A stretch of DNA of 64,000 bases from contig NZ_JAOANI010000009.1 of the NCBI RefSeq assembly GCF_025318105.1, forward strand, positions 1 through 64,000, in the 5' to 3' direction. The notes beneath the pieces were generated by a model. The model was not told the DNA's origin. It saw nothing but the letters and a program-made list of their open reading frames with translations, and did no database searches. The translations under genes and the position numbers were made by a program. The first letter of the stretch is position 1. Each line of letters opens with the position of its first letter. Shown here in pieces: positions 8,177 to 16,880 of the stretch. The DNA comes from Venatoribacter pacificus (GTDB lineage Bacteria; Pseudomonadota; Gammaproteobacteria; Pseudomonadales; Oceanobacteraceae).

Positions 8177-8467
8177 TCAGGAAAAACGGGGTGGGGCGCG
8201 TGCCTGGGAGGCCGGTAAAATGGCAACCGCAGTGCCAACCACGGGTGGGCAGACGGTGCTGTGCTGGCCCGGAATATAGAGGGCGGCAGGACTGAGACCA
8301 GACAGGGCCGGTGTGCTGAGATCGGATGCTTGCAGGCAATAGCTGCACAGCTCACCGGCGGGGTGTTGCTCTGAATGAATCTGATGCCATAGCGCCGCCG
8401 ACTGACCGATGAGCAGCAGCATCGTCAGCAACAGAATGTGGTTCAGAGAAAGCAGGGTTCGTTTCAC
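8177..8467 (-). CDS. Small exported His/Cys protein, DUF2946-like
   Basis: A 96-residue protein with an N-terminal hydrophobic signal or anchor (residues 9-26), then HQIHSEQHPAGELCSYCLQA, a cluster of His and a CxxC. This matches the general look of DUF2946-type proteins, which are common in copper and zinc loci and have no proven role. It is first in the metal-uptake operon, 75 nt from the outer-membrane protein. Metal binding is inferred from the residues. Confidence 0.6.
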   Translation of the reverse strand: MKRTLLSLNHILLLTMLLLIGQSAALWHQIHSEQHPAGELCSYCLQASDLSTPALSGLSPAALYIPGQHSTVCPPVVGTAVAILPASQARAPPRFS

Positions 8468-9242
8468 AGCATTGGTACCAGTGACAGGCGCGCTCAGACT
8501 AACACGCTATGGTGGTTGGTCAACCGGCAATCGGAGCCAGCCTTTGAGGGCTCTGCTTTCAAGAGAATGACGCCAGAAGAACGACGGGGTTATCCACCGG
8601 AAAAAATTGGATTCTGACGCTCAGCCGCCGATCGAGTGCGCATTCGTTATTGAGGCAGATTGCCCCCATTCTTTAATGGCTGTCGTATCTGTGCCGGATG
8701 GTGTCGTCAATAATCGTTCAGAGACGGTCATCATTCTGATGTTAAAAGGTGCTGGATTAAGCGGTCGAAGACAGGCTGCGTAATTATCCGGGCAAAACCG
8801 CTTGTTTGCCTCTTGAGTATTTATATATGCACATGAGGGAATATTTATTGTTGCTTGCTTTGTAAAATTCACAGCCAAAATTGGCACTGGCAGACAGAAA
8901 TGAGACCGCCTTCATAGACGCAAAGCTGATTGTTGATATCGTAGGAATAATTACGTATTTCTCAGCCGATTCCAGTACCGTGCGTCGAATTTTTTCAGCG
9001 CTTATTGTATTTGAACGCGTGAGCGAAATAGAGTGTTCTTAATTTCTTTGTCAATTGCTTTCAAAGGCCATGCTGTCTAGAATCGACGCTTGGTGCTCAG
9101 CCTGCTTAAGAATCACATGGTCAATTACAGGGTTGTATACGATGTGGTATCGGATGTGTTGACCGATGTCAGAAACCTTGCTTTTTACCTTGCAACAGAT
9201 TTATTTTCAGGCTGATTTTCAGACAACTTTAAAATTTATCGG
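8468..9242. other. Intergenic region with a possible coding remnant
   Basis: No full gene is seen in 775 bp. On the minus strand near 9051-9190 an open stretch reads like a protein tail (SDIGQHIRYHIVYNPVIDHV, then ILKQAEHQASILDSMAFESN). It has no start codon or upstream body and looks like a gene remnant of unknown family. The rest is A+T-richer than the flanks. No clear Zur box was found before the metal operon. Confidence 0.4.
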
Positions 9243-10460
9243 GTGCAACCAGTGAAAGTCGAAGATGCTATTCGTTTTCAGTCAGACCTTAGTTTCTTCA
9301 ATGAGCTACTGGCTAATACAAAAATTAAAGTCCTCGCGGAAAAACGCATTAAAGAAGCCCACCGTGATTCTTACCGCCGCAGTCTGTTGGGGCACAGCCT
9401 GAGAGTCAGTCCCAGACTGGCACCGGATCTGTTTAAGTACGTGCGCAAGGCTCAGGAAAAGTTAGAGCTGGGCGATAAAAATATTGAAGTCTACATCTAT
9501 AACAGCCCTGAACCGAATGCCAGCTGCAGCTACACCGGCGGCGATGACATCATTCTGACCTTCAGCTCCGGCCTGTTAACTTCAATGAACGAAGCTGAAA
9601 TCAGCTTTGTGGTTGGCCATGAACTGGGCCATGCCTTATTCGAACACTATGCCTTGCCGACCCACGGAATTCTGGAAGCCGGTTCTCTGGATGCCAGTGA
9701 CGCCATGAAGCTCATGTCCTGGAGTCGTCGTGCCGAAATCTCTGCGGACAGGGCCGGTTTATTTGTGTGCGAAAGCCCTAAAGCGGCCATCAGTTCTTTC
9801 CTCAAATTGTCCTGTGGTGTGGCTCATCCGATTATTGAATTTGATCTGCATGAATATTCATCACAAATTCAGGACCTGTCAGAACTGTCAAAAAATACAG
9901 AAGACACGTCACACTGTTATTCCAGCCATCCGTTTAATCCAATTCGTGTCATGGCGGTTGACTTGTACAGCCAGTCAGACGAATTCCGCCAATTAACGGG
10001 TCAGGGCGCAGGTAATAAAAAACTCGCAGATGTCGATGACAGCATCCATAAAGTCCTTGCCTATATGGAGCCTGTCAGCGATGAAGAAAAACAGGCATTG
10101 CATAATCAGGCGATGTTTTGGGGCGGTGCCTGGGTTGCCTTCGCCGATGGTCATCTGGCTGAAGAAGAAGCCGAAAACCTGATTGCACAGGCCGGTGAAG
10201 CAATCTACCAGGAAGGTATTCAGGAACTTGAGCAAGCAGAAAATCCGGTAGAACTTGCGCAAGCCCGTTTTATTGAAAGTTCTAAACCCTTGTTGTCTTT
10301 AGGGGCCTCAAATCGTTGCGCCTTTATTCAGCGTTTGGTGGTGGTGGCCAGAGCCGATCAGAATATTGATGATCGCGAACTGGAAGCACTGACCGAAATG
10401 GCGAAAATTATGAAGGTTGAACCTTCTTTTGTTCAGCAGATTTTAATGTTCCTAGATTAA
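9243..10460 (+). CDS. M48-type metallopeptidase with TerB-like C-terminal domain
   Basis: A 405-residue soluble protein. The zinc-peptidase motif HELGH is at residues 126-130, with a likely third ligand in RRAEISADRAG near Glu164, as in M48 peptidases. It lacks the membrane segments of HtpX. Residues from about 250 are helical and acidic (ADGHLAEEEAENLI, ADQNIDDRELEALTEMAKIM), like TerB-type domains. The start used is GTG 9243; GTG 9252 is an alternative and neither has a strong ribosome binding site. The target is unknown. Two YbjN-like genes follow on the same strand. Confidence 0.8.
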   Translation: MQPVKVEDAIRFQSDLSFFNELLANTKIKVLAEKRIKEAHRDSYRRSLLGHSLRVSPRLAPDLFKYVRKAQEKLELGDKNIEVYIYNSPEPNASCSYTGGDDIILTFSSGLLTSMNEAEISFVVGHELGHALFEHYALPTHGILEAGSLDASDAMKLMSWSRRAEISADRAGLFVCESPKAAISSFLKLSCGVAHPIIEFDLHEYSSQIQDLSELSKNTEDTSHCYSSHPFNPIRVMAVDLYSQSDEFRQLTGQGAGNKKLADVDDSIHKVLAYMEPVSDEEKQALHNQAMFWGGAWVAFADGHLAEEEAENLIAQAGEAIYQEGIQELEQAENPVELAQARFIESSKPLLSLGASNRCAFIQRLVVVARADQNIDDRELEALTEMAKIMKVEPSFVQQILMFLD

Positions 10461-10791
10461 TGTCTGTTTATACCAATCAGAGCGGTTTTGCGGCGAGACT
10501 GTTTTTGACAGAGCAAGGCACGGGGATTGGTATAGCGAAGGGTATTTATGCCCGACCCCCTGCGGGGGTGCATGCCAATAGGCTCCGGCAGATTGGTTAC
10601 TGGCGGACGAATGCCGGTACGCAGTGATGGAGACAGCAGGCCTGAGCCCGAAGGGGCAGGTTAAACATCCCATCGTCTGTGATCGTACTCGTTAGCTTAA
10701 CTATCAGGCTGCTTGTCAGCCCTGATGGATAAATTTTTAACCACTAACAGGCCTTGTTTAAATGGTATTAACAGGCCCAAGGGAGAAGTGA
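10461..10791. repeat. Degenerate relative of the GGGCCTGTTAACAC element
   Basis: No gene is present. The right end (10749-10780) is a palindrome, GGCCTTGTTTAAATGGTATT then AACAGGCCC, close to the ends of the MITE-like family. Inner blocks match too: CCTGAGCCCGAAGGGG, AACATCCCA and AAATTTTTAACCACTAACAGG have near-identical counterparts in the copy at 19101-19430. A separate inverted pair TATACCAATC/GATTGGTATA occurs at 10469-10533. It is probably an old, rearranged copy. Confidence 0.6.
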
Positions 10792-11271
10792 ATGACATCG
10801 AATGTTGATGATGCAGGAAACGCGAACAATCCATACCCAAACCCGTTCACCAACAAGGTTGTTGCTTACTGTGAAGAGATTGGCTGGAATTTTGAAGTAA
10901 GATCCGAAACCTCAATGAAAATGCTGTTTGTTGAGGACGATGATCGTTCACAACTGGTCTTTTTTAATCGCCAGCAGACAGGTAATGGTCAGGAAGTGGT
11001 TTGTGTTTCTTCGCCTGTTGTACGCCTGAGCACCATTCAGGAATCCGACATTGACCAGAAGGCATTTTTTAACGAACTGCTGGAACTGAATGCCCGTTCC
11101 TCCAACTATCGTTGGGCCTTCACCCGCATGAACGAAGAAGAAGAACTGCTGATTGCCTGCGTTGATCTGTTATTGGACACCATGGATCTGAAAGAAATGG
11201 CCATGGCCGTATCCGCAGTATCAACCGTTGCCGATCGTATGGAAAATCGTTTTGGCGTGGACGAGTTTTAA
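10792..11271 (+). CDS. YbjN-like protein (first of a paralogous pair)
   Basis: A 159-residue acidic cytoplasmic protein with the alpha/beta pattern of the YbjN / type III secretion chaperone-like fold (FFNELLELNARSSNYRWAF, then EEELLIACVDLLL). It ends TVADRMENRFGVDEF, a tail nearly repeated in the next gene (MADNLEQQLGVDNF). Function is unknown; proteins of this fold often bind partner proteins. It sits 11 nt from its paralogue, preceded by AGGGAGAAG. Confidence 0.7.
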   Translation: MTSNVDDAGNANNPYPNPFTNKVVAYCEEIGWNFEVRSETSMKMLFVEDDDRSQLVFFNRQQTGNGQEVVCVSSPVVRLSTIQESDIDQKAFFNELLELNARSSNYRWAFTRMNEEEELLIACVDLLLDTMDLKEMAMAVSAVSTVADRMENRFGVDEF

Positions 11272-11282
11272 GGGAGATTAAA

Positions 11283-11714
11283 ATGTCGAATAAGTTTCAT
11301 GAAATCATTGGTCGTCATGCCGAGCAGCTTGGTGTCAATCTGAAAGTTGATAACGAGCGCATGATCAGTGCAATGTTTGATATGGGTGAAGGCCGTACAC
11401 AGCGTGTACTTGTGTTGCATCACCCGAGTGAAGATGGCACTAAAGATATTGTTGAAATTGCTTCAGCAGTATTGGATTTAAGCGGTATGCCCGATCAGCA
11501 GATTGGTGCTGCGATGGCACTGAAATTACTGCGTGAGAATGACAGCACGCTGTGTGCATCATGGGCCATTGATAAAGTGGGCGGTTGTCATCTGGTTGCT
11601 ATGGGCAACTGGTGGTTGGATGAGATGGATGCCGACGAGTTTGGCACGACTCTGTATGGTGTCGCCGCAATGGCCGATAACCTTGAGCAACAGCTCGGTG
11701 TCGATAACTTCTGA
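11283..11714 (+). CDS. YbjN-like protein (second of a paralogous pair)
   Basis: A 143-residue paralogue of the preceding protein, with the same layout and matching C-terminal helix and GVDNF end. The start has GGGAGATTAAA just upstream. The two genes probably arose by tandem duplication and may form a heterodimer; this is inference. A strong terminator follows. Confidence 0.7.
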   Translation: MSNKFHEIIGRHAEQLGVNLKVDNERMISAMFDMGEGRTQRVLVLHHPSEDGTKDIVEIASAVLDLSGMPDQQIGAAMALKLLRENDSTLCASWAIDKVGGCHLVAMGNWWLDEMDADEFGTTLYGVAAMADNLEQQLGVDNF

Positions 11715-11725
11715 TGCTGTAACGA

Positions 11726-11768
11726 AAACGGCCGCAGATAACAGAGTTATATGCGGCCGTTTTTTTAT
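11726..11768 (+). terminator. Terminator after the YbjN-like pair
   Basis: An 11-bp stem, AAACGGCCGCA with TGCGGCCGTTT, a 15-nt loop, and a run of T at 11760-11767. It separates this operon from the convergent cvfB-like gene. Confidence 0.9.
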
Positions 11769-11798
11769 TCTTCCGTATTGCTCAGGATGACTCCCTGA

Positions 11799-12905
11799 TC
11801 AGGATTTCTTTTTCAGACTCAGTGTTTTTTCCGATTTTGTTTTCGGATTACGATACACTTTTGGCGCGGACTTTTTCTCGGCCGGCTTTTTATCAGTCTG
11901 ATCCTGATTATTTTCTTCTTTCTTTTTACCTGCTTTCTGCGCTTTTTGGGCAGATGATTTTGGTTCTTTAGCCGGTTTTCTGGCGTCTTTGCCAGACTCT
12001 TTTTTCGCTTCTTTTTTCAGGTCTTTATTGACTGCACTCTTCTGGTCAGCTTCTGTTGCCAGACGGATGCCAGTTTCTTCAATGACAATTTTTCGTTCTT
12101 TATACAGCTTACCAATGGCCATTTTAAATGTGCGCTTGCTGACGCCAAATTGCAGCTCGATCAATTCTGCCGGGGAGTGATCATTCAGATTCAGGCGACC
12201 GTGGCTTTCTTCCATTTTCTGCAGAATTTTTTTCGCCAGCGGATCGGCTTTGGTGTGTCCTACAGGCTCCAGCATCAGGTCGAGTTTATGATCGTCGCGC
12301 AGACGCTTAATGTAGCCTTCAACGCGCTGACCAATACGAATAGCTTTACGGATATCGTCGTTATGCAGTAAGCCCCAGTAAGTGTCATTAACCACGGCTT
12401 TGTAACCAATATCGGTGCGTTGGGCGATCAGCAGTTTGACTTTATCGCCATTGGCCAGAGGAATCGGTGCGCCAGGCCAGTTGGCTTTGACTTCATCCTT
12501 GATAAAGCGGTTTAAACGTGCACTGGCAACGATGCGGTTGGTGTTATCCAGATACAGATACACGGCGTACGATTTACCCGCTTCCATGCGATGGGTTTGT
12601 TCGGCGAAAGGGACGAACACATCTTTCGCCAGACCCCAGTCGAGGAACGCGCCGGTTTGGTTAACATCCACCGCTTCCAGCCAGGCAGCCTGATGCAACT
12701 GGGCTTTCGGACGCAGGCAGGTCGCAATCGGCCGGTCGTCGGAATCGAGATAAACGAACACCCTGAGGCTGTCACCGATTTTAGTACCGGCGGGAATCTG
12801 TTTGCGTGGCAGCAGAATTTTGCCACCGTCGTTGTCATCCAGATACAGGCCGTGGGGCTGTTCATCGAGTACGGTCAGGGTGTTGTAGAGTCCGAGTTCG
12901 GCCAT
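11799..12905 (-). CDS. CvfB-like S1-domain RNA-binding protein with Lys-rich tail
   Basis: A 368-residue cytoplasmic protein. Residues 1-280 match the CvfB/YitL family: tandem S1-like domains (LGLYNTLTVLDEQPHGLYLD; GAFLDWGLAKDVFVPFAEQ; GYIKRLRDDHKLDLML) and a C-terminal winged helix (ELIELQFGVSKRTFKMAIGKLY). The last 85 or so residues are a low-complexity Lys/Ala/Glu/Pro extension that the family usually lacks. ATG 12905 is preferred over the upstream TTG 12923 because GGAA lies 8 nt before it. It is probably involved in RNA binding and gene regulation; the tail would add non-specific nucleic-acid affinity. Confidence 0.85.
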   Translation of the reverse strand: MAELGLYNTLTVLDEQPHGLYLDDNDGGKILLPRKQIPAGTKIGDSLRVFVYLDSDDRPIATCLRPKAQLHQAAWLEAVDVNQTGAFLDWGLAKDVFVPFAEQTHRMEAGKSYAVYLYLDNTNRIVASARLNRFIKDEVKANWPGAPIPLANGDKVKLLIAQRTDIGYKAVVNDTYWGLLHNDDIRKAIRIGQRVEGYIKRLRDDHKLDLMLEPVGHTKADPLAKKILQKMEESHGRLNLNDHSPAELIELQFGVSKRTFKMAIGKLYKERKIVIEETGIRLATEADQKSAVNKDLKKEAKKESGKDARKPAKEPKSSAQKAQKAGKKKEENNQDQTDKKPAEKKSAPKVYRNPKTKSEKTLSLKKKS

Positions 12906-13103
12906 GATGGTATTCCGCGGCAAGGTGTGTCGTTGCGCAGCGCAGCGCTGCAGTATTCAGAGCCGGATTCACTGAGTGTGAACAGGCTCTGAGAGGATCT
13001 CTGGCCGGTGGCCAGCGCCGCGCAGTTTATCACAGCCATGGGCCAGGCAGAATGATTCAGCGGCTGCAGAATCCGGTCGCAGGCGTGTTGTCGTCCGTGA
13101 TGA

Positions 13104-14288
13104 TCAGAAGCGGTAGCTTTGCTGCGCCAGTAGCTGCCACTGCGCCGAACCCCGCAGCCAGCTGTTTTGTTGCTGCCACTGGTATTTGACGGTGGTGTTA
13201 CCCTGATCATTGAAGCGATAACCCAGCAGCATAATCTGGCGTTGCGGGTCGTCGTCGGCCTGATTCAGTACCGAGGTGGTGAGATCGCTGGAGGCAACCT
13301 CCGACAGTTCAACATCGCTGCCCAGCCATTCATGGCGCACCGCAGCAATCAGACCATTGTTGGCTTTAAAACTGGCTTCGGCATAGCCGCCCCAGCTGTC
13401 GAGTTGCAGATTGGCTGTGGCGTCGGTGGTTTGTCCGGCGGCGCTGCGCAAGGCGCCACGTTCCTGGCGCTGTTGGTACTCACTTTCAAAGGAGAACGTA
13501 CCGGCAGTGATGCTCTGATGCACAAACAGGCTGAGGCCGAATTGCGTCAGGTGACCATCAAAAAACTCGGTGGCCGTGCTGCCGTGCGAATGTTGCTGTG
13601 GGTTCAGTGAAAAAAGATTGAGCCCACGGTCTTGCAGATTGGCGTGGTACAGGTCGAGCTTTATCCCGGCCAGGCGTCCTGCGTTACGGTAGCCCAGTAC
13701 CGACGATGCCAGCGCGGCAGCACTGGCGCCGTTGGTTTCAAACAGGGAAGTGGAAAAGCCTCCCAGCTGTTGCCGGAACCACCAGTTACCCTGTTGTGAT
13801 TCGTGTTGCAGGTTAATGCCGGCTTCGGCTGTTTGTCCGCCCCAGAACACCTGGTTGACCAGCGTCGGACTGATCATCGTCCAGTTATGCTCATGTAAGA
13901 CATTGCGCAAGCCCAGATCAAGACGCTGCTGACCGAAGCGCAATGACCAGGCACCGTATGTTTGCGTGGCCCAGGCTTCATCAACTTCGGCACCATCGTC
14001 ATGGCTGGACAGGGTGACGCGCGCGGTCTGCTTGTTATTCCAGCGGTCATTCCAACGAAAATCGCGGCTGATATCGACGTGCTGCAGATTCAGTCCGGCG
14101 TTTTCACTGTGGCCATTAATGGGTAAAAAACCGCGCGCAACGGCGGCGGGCTGGTCGCGGTAGCTGAGCATAATGTCCAGCGCCCAATCATAAGAAGCCG
14201 CTGCGCTGCTGGTGTGCATGATGCCATCATGGGCCTGAACGACAGACGCTGAGGTGGAAAGTAAAGTGGTTGCCAGTAAACGCTTCAT
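13104..14288 (-). CDS. Outer-membrane protein linked to MbnP/MbnH
   Basis: A 394-residue protein with a signal peptide cleaved about residue 19 (VVQA-HDGIMHTSS), many amphipathic strands and a terminal Phe (LLAQQSYRF), typical of a beta-barrel. The mature N-terminus carries two His residues, which could bind metal. It starts 2 nt after the mbnH stop, so it is the last gene of the copper operon. A role in copper passage across the outer membrane is inferred from context only. Confidence 0.7.
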   Translation of the reverse strand: MKRLLATTLLSTSASVVQAHDGIMHTSSAAASYDWALDIMLSYRDQPAAVARGFLPINGHSENAGLNLQHVDISRDFRWNDRWNNKQTARVTLSSHDDGAEVDEAWATQTYGAWSLRFGQQRLDLGLRNVLHEHNWTMISPTLVNQVFWGGQTAEAGINLQHESQQGNWWFRQQLGGFSTSLFETNGASAAALASSVLGYRNAGRLAGIKLDLYHANLQDRGLNLFSLNPQQHSHGSTATEFFDGHLTQFGLSLFVHQSITAGTFSFESEYQQRQERGALRSAAGQTTDATANLQLDSWGGYAEASFKANNGLIAAVRHEWLGSDVELSEVASSDLTTSVLNQADDDPQRQIMLLGYRFNDQGNTTVKYQWQQQNSWLRGSAQWQLLAQQSYRF

Positions 14289-14290
14289 GA

Positions 14291-15448
14291 TTACAACTCA
14301 GCAGCAGGAAAAGGGTTGGCGAAACGCGGATCAGCAATAAACTCGTAATCGGTCAGGCTTTTTAAAAAATTCAGTAAATCGGTTTTTTCCTGAGCGCTCA
14401 GAGTAAAACCGTTTACAAAATCACTTTTATACGGATTCAGGCGGCCATCACCCTGGTTGGCGCCACTGGTAACATTACGGCCACCGGCGGCATAAAAATC
14501 GATCACGTCTTCCAGGGTGGCGATTGAACCATCGTGCATATAGGGTGCGGTTAATTCGATATTGCGCAGTGTTGGCGGGCGGAAAGCTCCCATGTCATTC
14601 CAGTCGGCGGTGACTTTAAATTTCCCCTGAATATCCTCCGGGTAACTACCGTTGTTATTCAGGTTGTATAAACCGTTATTAAAAAAGACCCGCTCGGGAA
14701 AGCGCGTATTGATGGTGACGGTTGAGCTGGAGAAATTAAAACCGTTATGGCAGTGGAAACATTCCAGACTTTCTGAAAAAAATAATTGCTGACCGCGTTT
14801 TGCGGAATCAGACAGCTGACCTTTATCAAACGCTGATCGGTCAGAAATTAAAATACGGCTGAAGGAGGCGAGCGCTTTCGCAACATTAACCAGCGTGTAA
14901 GGGTCAGTTTCATTGGGGAACGCCGCCGCGAACAACGCCTGGTACGACGGGTCGTCACGGAAGCGCTGTAATACTGTATTCAGGTTGCCGTCATTAATAC
15001 CCAGCTCAACCGGAGTATCGCCGGTCAGCGGAATAAACAGCTGATCTTCAATACGGATCAGAATGGGATTCCACCAAGTGTAGCTGGCATTGTAGGCAAC
15101 ATTCGTCAGGCTTTGTGAGTTCAGTGCCAGGGTTTCACCGGTTGACCCCTGTGGCAGGGCTTTACCATCGGTGAATGCCAGAGCCTGTATATGACAACTC
15201 TCGCAGCTCTGCGTCTGATTACCGGAAAGGCGTTTGTCGTAAAAAAGATGGCGGCCTAATTCTGCTTTGCCATCGGTCAGGGGGTTACTATCAGGAATGG
15301 GCGGCAGGACAAAACCACCTTCCTTACTGAATTGCAGCAAAGTAGCCCCTTCGACCTGTTGCTCAAGGTCAAGATTAAATTCTGAAGAACGGCAGGCGCT
15401 GAGCAGGAAAAAACTCAGCAACAGTAAAACTCGGTGTGTTTTCAACAT
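14291..15448 (-). CDS. mbnH: Di-haem c-type enzyme MbnH
   Basis: A 385-residue exported lipoprotein (lipobox LLSAC near residue 19) with two haem c motifs, CESCH and CFHCH, in the cytochrome-c-peroxidase/MauG fold. Family markers include GRHLFYDKRLSG, AFTDGKALPQGSTGE and APYMHDGS. MbnH oxidises a tryptophan of its partner MbnP to kynurenine, making a copper site. The partner gene lies upstream, separated by a 270-bp MITE-like element. Electron donors are not visible here. Confidence 0.88.
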   Translation of the reverse strand: MLKTHRVLLLLSFFLLSACRSSEFNLDLEQQVEGATLLQFSKEGGFVLPPIPDSNPLTDGKAELGRHLFYDKRLSGNQTQSCESCHIQALAFTDGKALPQGSTGETLALNSQSLTNVAYNASYTWWNPILIRIEDQLFIPLTGDTPVELGINDGNLNTVLQRFRDDPSYQALFAAAFPNETDPYTLVNVAKALASFSRILISDRSAFDKGQLSDSAKRGQQLFFSESLECFHCHNGFNFSSSTVTINTRFPERVFFNNGLYNLNNNGSYPEDIQGKFKVTADWNDMGAFRPPTLRNIELTAPYMHDGSIATLEDVIDFYAAGGRNVTSGANQGDGRLNPYKSDFVNGFTLSAQEKTDLLNFLKSLTDYEFIADPRFANPFPAAEL

Positions 15449-15495
15449 GAAAAACTCACTGGCCGGGCAGGAGCCCGGCCTGATAAAAGAAAGGG

Positions 15496-15766
15496 TTAAG
15501 GCACCTCTGAATAATTCAGTGCCCGCTTCGGCTTACTGAAAACGTTCAGATCAAGGCGCCACGTTGAAGGCATAACGGGTTACGTCAAAACGTGGCAACA
15601 CCGAGCTGGATTTTTTCAGCAAGCCCCGAAGGGCGTGGGCTGCAGAGCGTTTTGACGGTGTTGTCGATTTTATAAAGGACTCGCCATTCACTGCAATCGA
15701 CGCCTTGTCAAAAGCACTCTGCAGCACTCACGCGAAGCTGTGCAGAATTATTCAGAGGTGCCTTAA
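15496..15766. repeat. MITE-like element with 22-bp perfect terminal repeats
   Basis: The ends at 15496-15517 and 15745-15766 are perfect inverted repeats (TTAAGGCACCTCTG and onward; complement at the right). The roughly 271-bp body has no open frame. The element fills the gap between mbnP and mbnH. It ends 3 bp short of the mbnP stop codon (TAA, 15770-15772 on the minus strand). A TTAA or TA target duplication is possible because the ends begin TTAA. Its ends are unrelated to the GGGCCTGTTAACAC family. Confidence 0.8.
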
Positions 15767-15769
15767 TAA

Positions 15770-16627
15770 TTATTCCAGAGTGATCCAGCTTTGGCTGTCA
15801 CAACCGTCAGCGGCACATTCACCTGAGGTGATGTCCAAACCCATTTTACTGAACAGAGGCGCACATTCAGCATCGGTTTCTCCGGACATACAGCCCAGTG
15901 CGCCATTAACGTTGCTGGTAATATCGGAGGTGCTGACCAGTTCGGCATAATCAAAGGTAACAACGCTGTCGGCCGAGAAATTATTAAAGGTGTAGGTTGG
16001 CCGGTTTGGGCGGTCGGCAGAGCAATCAAGGTTTTCGTTGTTGCTGTCCAGAGTACAGCCGGTAGTGCCCAGGTGAATATTCCAGCCAGCCACATCCATG
16101 CGCGCATGCTTATAACCACCGGCCCAGCTCCAGGTCATACCATCGATATTTAATGGTGACGGTGCGGTGGTGCGGTCAAGATGATTCAGTTCCTGTGGAA
16201 CGCCCAGGGTAAAACGCAGCTGGGTATATTCGCCAGCCGGAATCTTTCCACTGATGCTGTTATGGGTTGCAGTGGTACCACTGCTGCAGGTAGCGCTGCC
16301 ATCTTCAAAATCCAGCAGAGCAACGTTCTGATGCTGCCAGTCATTCTGATCCAGTTCGACATTCACAAATTCGCCATCGTTGCCGGCAACCTGAACGGAG
16401 GAAATGTACAAACGGAAATCTTTAATGATGGGCAGGCTGCCATTGCCGGAGTTGGCGGTGCCGACCATGGTTGTATTTTCGCCACACGTCAGATCGGCAC
16501 TGCCGACTTTAGCGGCAAAATTAATGGTGACTGCCTGCGGACCATTGTCCTTATTATCATTGTCGTCTCCACCGCAAGCGGCCAGAAGTGCAGCAAGCAT
16601 CAGGGGAGTCAGTTTTTTGAATTCCAT
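15770..16627 (-). CDS. mbnP: Copper-binding lipoprotein MbnP
   Basis: A 285-residue lipoprotein (lipobox LLAAC, Cys at 18) of the 'metallo-mystery pair' four-Cys family. Visible markers are FTLGVPQELNHLD, APSPLN, GMTWSWAGGYKHARMD and the late Cys pairs (LGCMSGETDAECAP). In characterised MbnP a Trp of the WSW region is converted to kynurenine by MbnH and helps bind Cu(I). Both partners are present here. It is first in the operon. The stop codon is immediately next to a MITE-like element. Confidence 0.88.
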   Translation of the reverse strand: MEFKKLTPLMLAALLAACGGDDNDNKDNGPQAVTINFAAKVGSADLTCGENTTMVGTANSGNGSLPIIKDFRLYISSVQVAGNDGEFVNVELDQNDWQHQNVALLDFEDGSATCSSGTTATHNSISGKIPAGEYTQLRFTLGVPQELNHLDRTTAPSPLNIDGMTWSWAGGYKHARMDVAGWNIHLGTTGCTLDSNNENLDCSADRPNRPTYTFNNFSADSVVTFDYAELVSTSDITSNVNGALGCMSGETDAECAPLFSKMGLDITSGECAADGCDSQSWITLE

Positions 16628-16827
16628 TACAGGTTCCTTAACAGGGAGTGGCTAGTGATTCGTTTTGAGTTATTGGTGAGTTTTTAGAAATTAGCGCGTT
16701 GAGTATTTCAGTGGCCGCGATTATCCATAGACAACCAGCAGAGTGAAGGCCGTGCGACATCATGCCGCAGGGAGAGGGCAGCGCTTGAAACAGAAATTAT
16801 CTGCCGTTAAATCATGATTGTTTGACA

Positions 16828-16861
16828 CAAAAAAGCCCCGCCAATATGCATTGGCGGGGCT
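16828..16861 (-). terminator. Terminator of the chemoreceptor gene
   Basis: On the minus strand, AGCCCCGCCAA and TTGGCGGGGCT form an 11-bp stem with a 6-nt loop followed by TTTTTT. It starts 20 nt after the stop codon. Confidence 0.92.
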
Positions 16862-16880
16862 GGTTGTCTGGCGTGCGGCT

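Noticed and set aside
8621..8887. 88-residue open frame on the minus strand
   Set aside because: No recognisable motif and no ribosome binding site, in an intergenic stretch with other remnants; kept as non-coding.
10452..10673. 73-residue open frame on the minus strand
   Set aside because: It lies entirely within a repeat-derived region and has no coding character.
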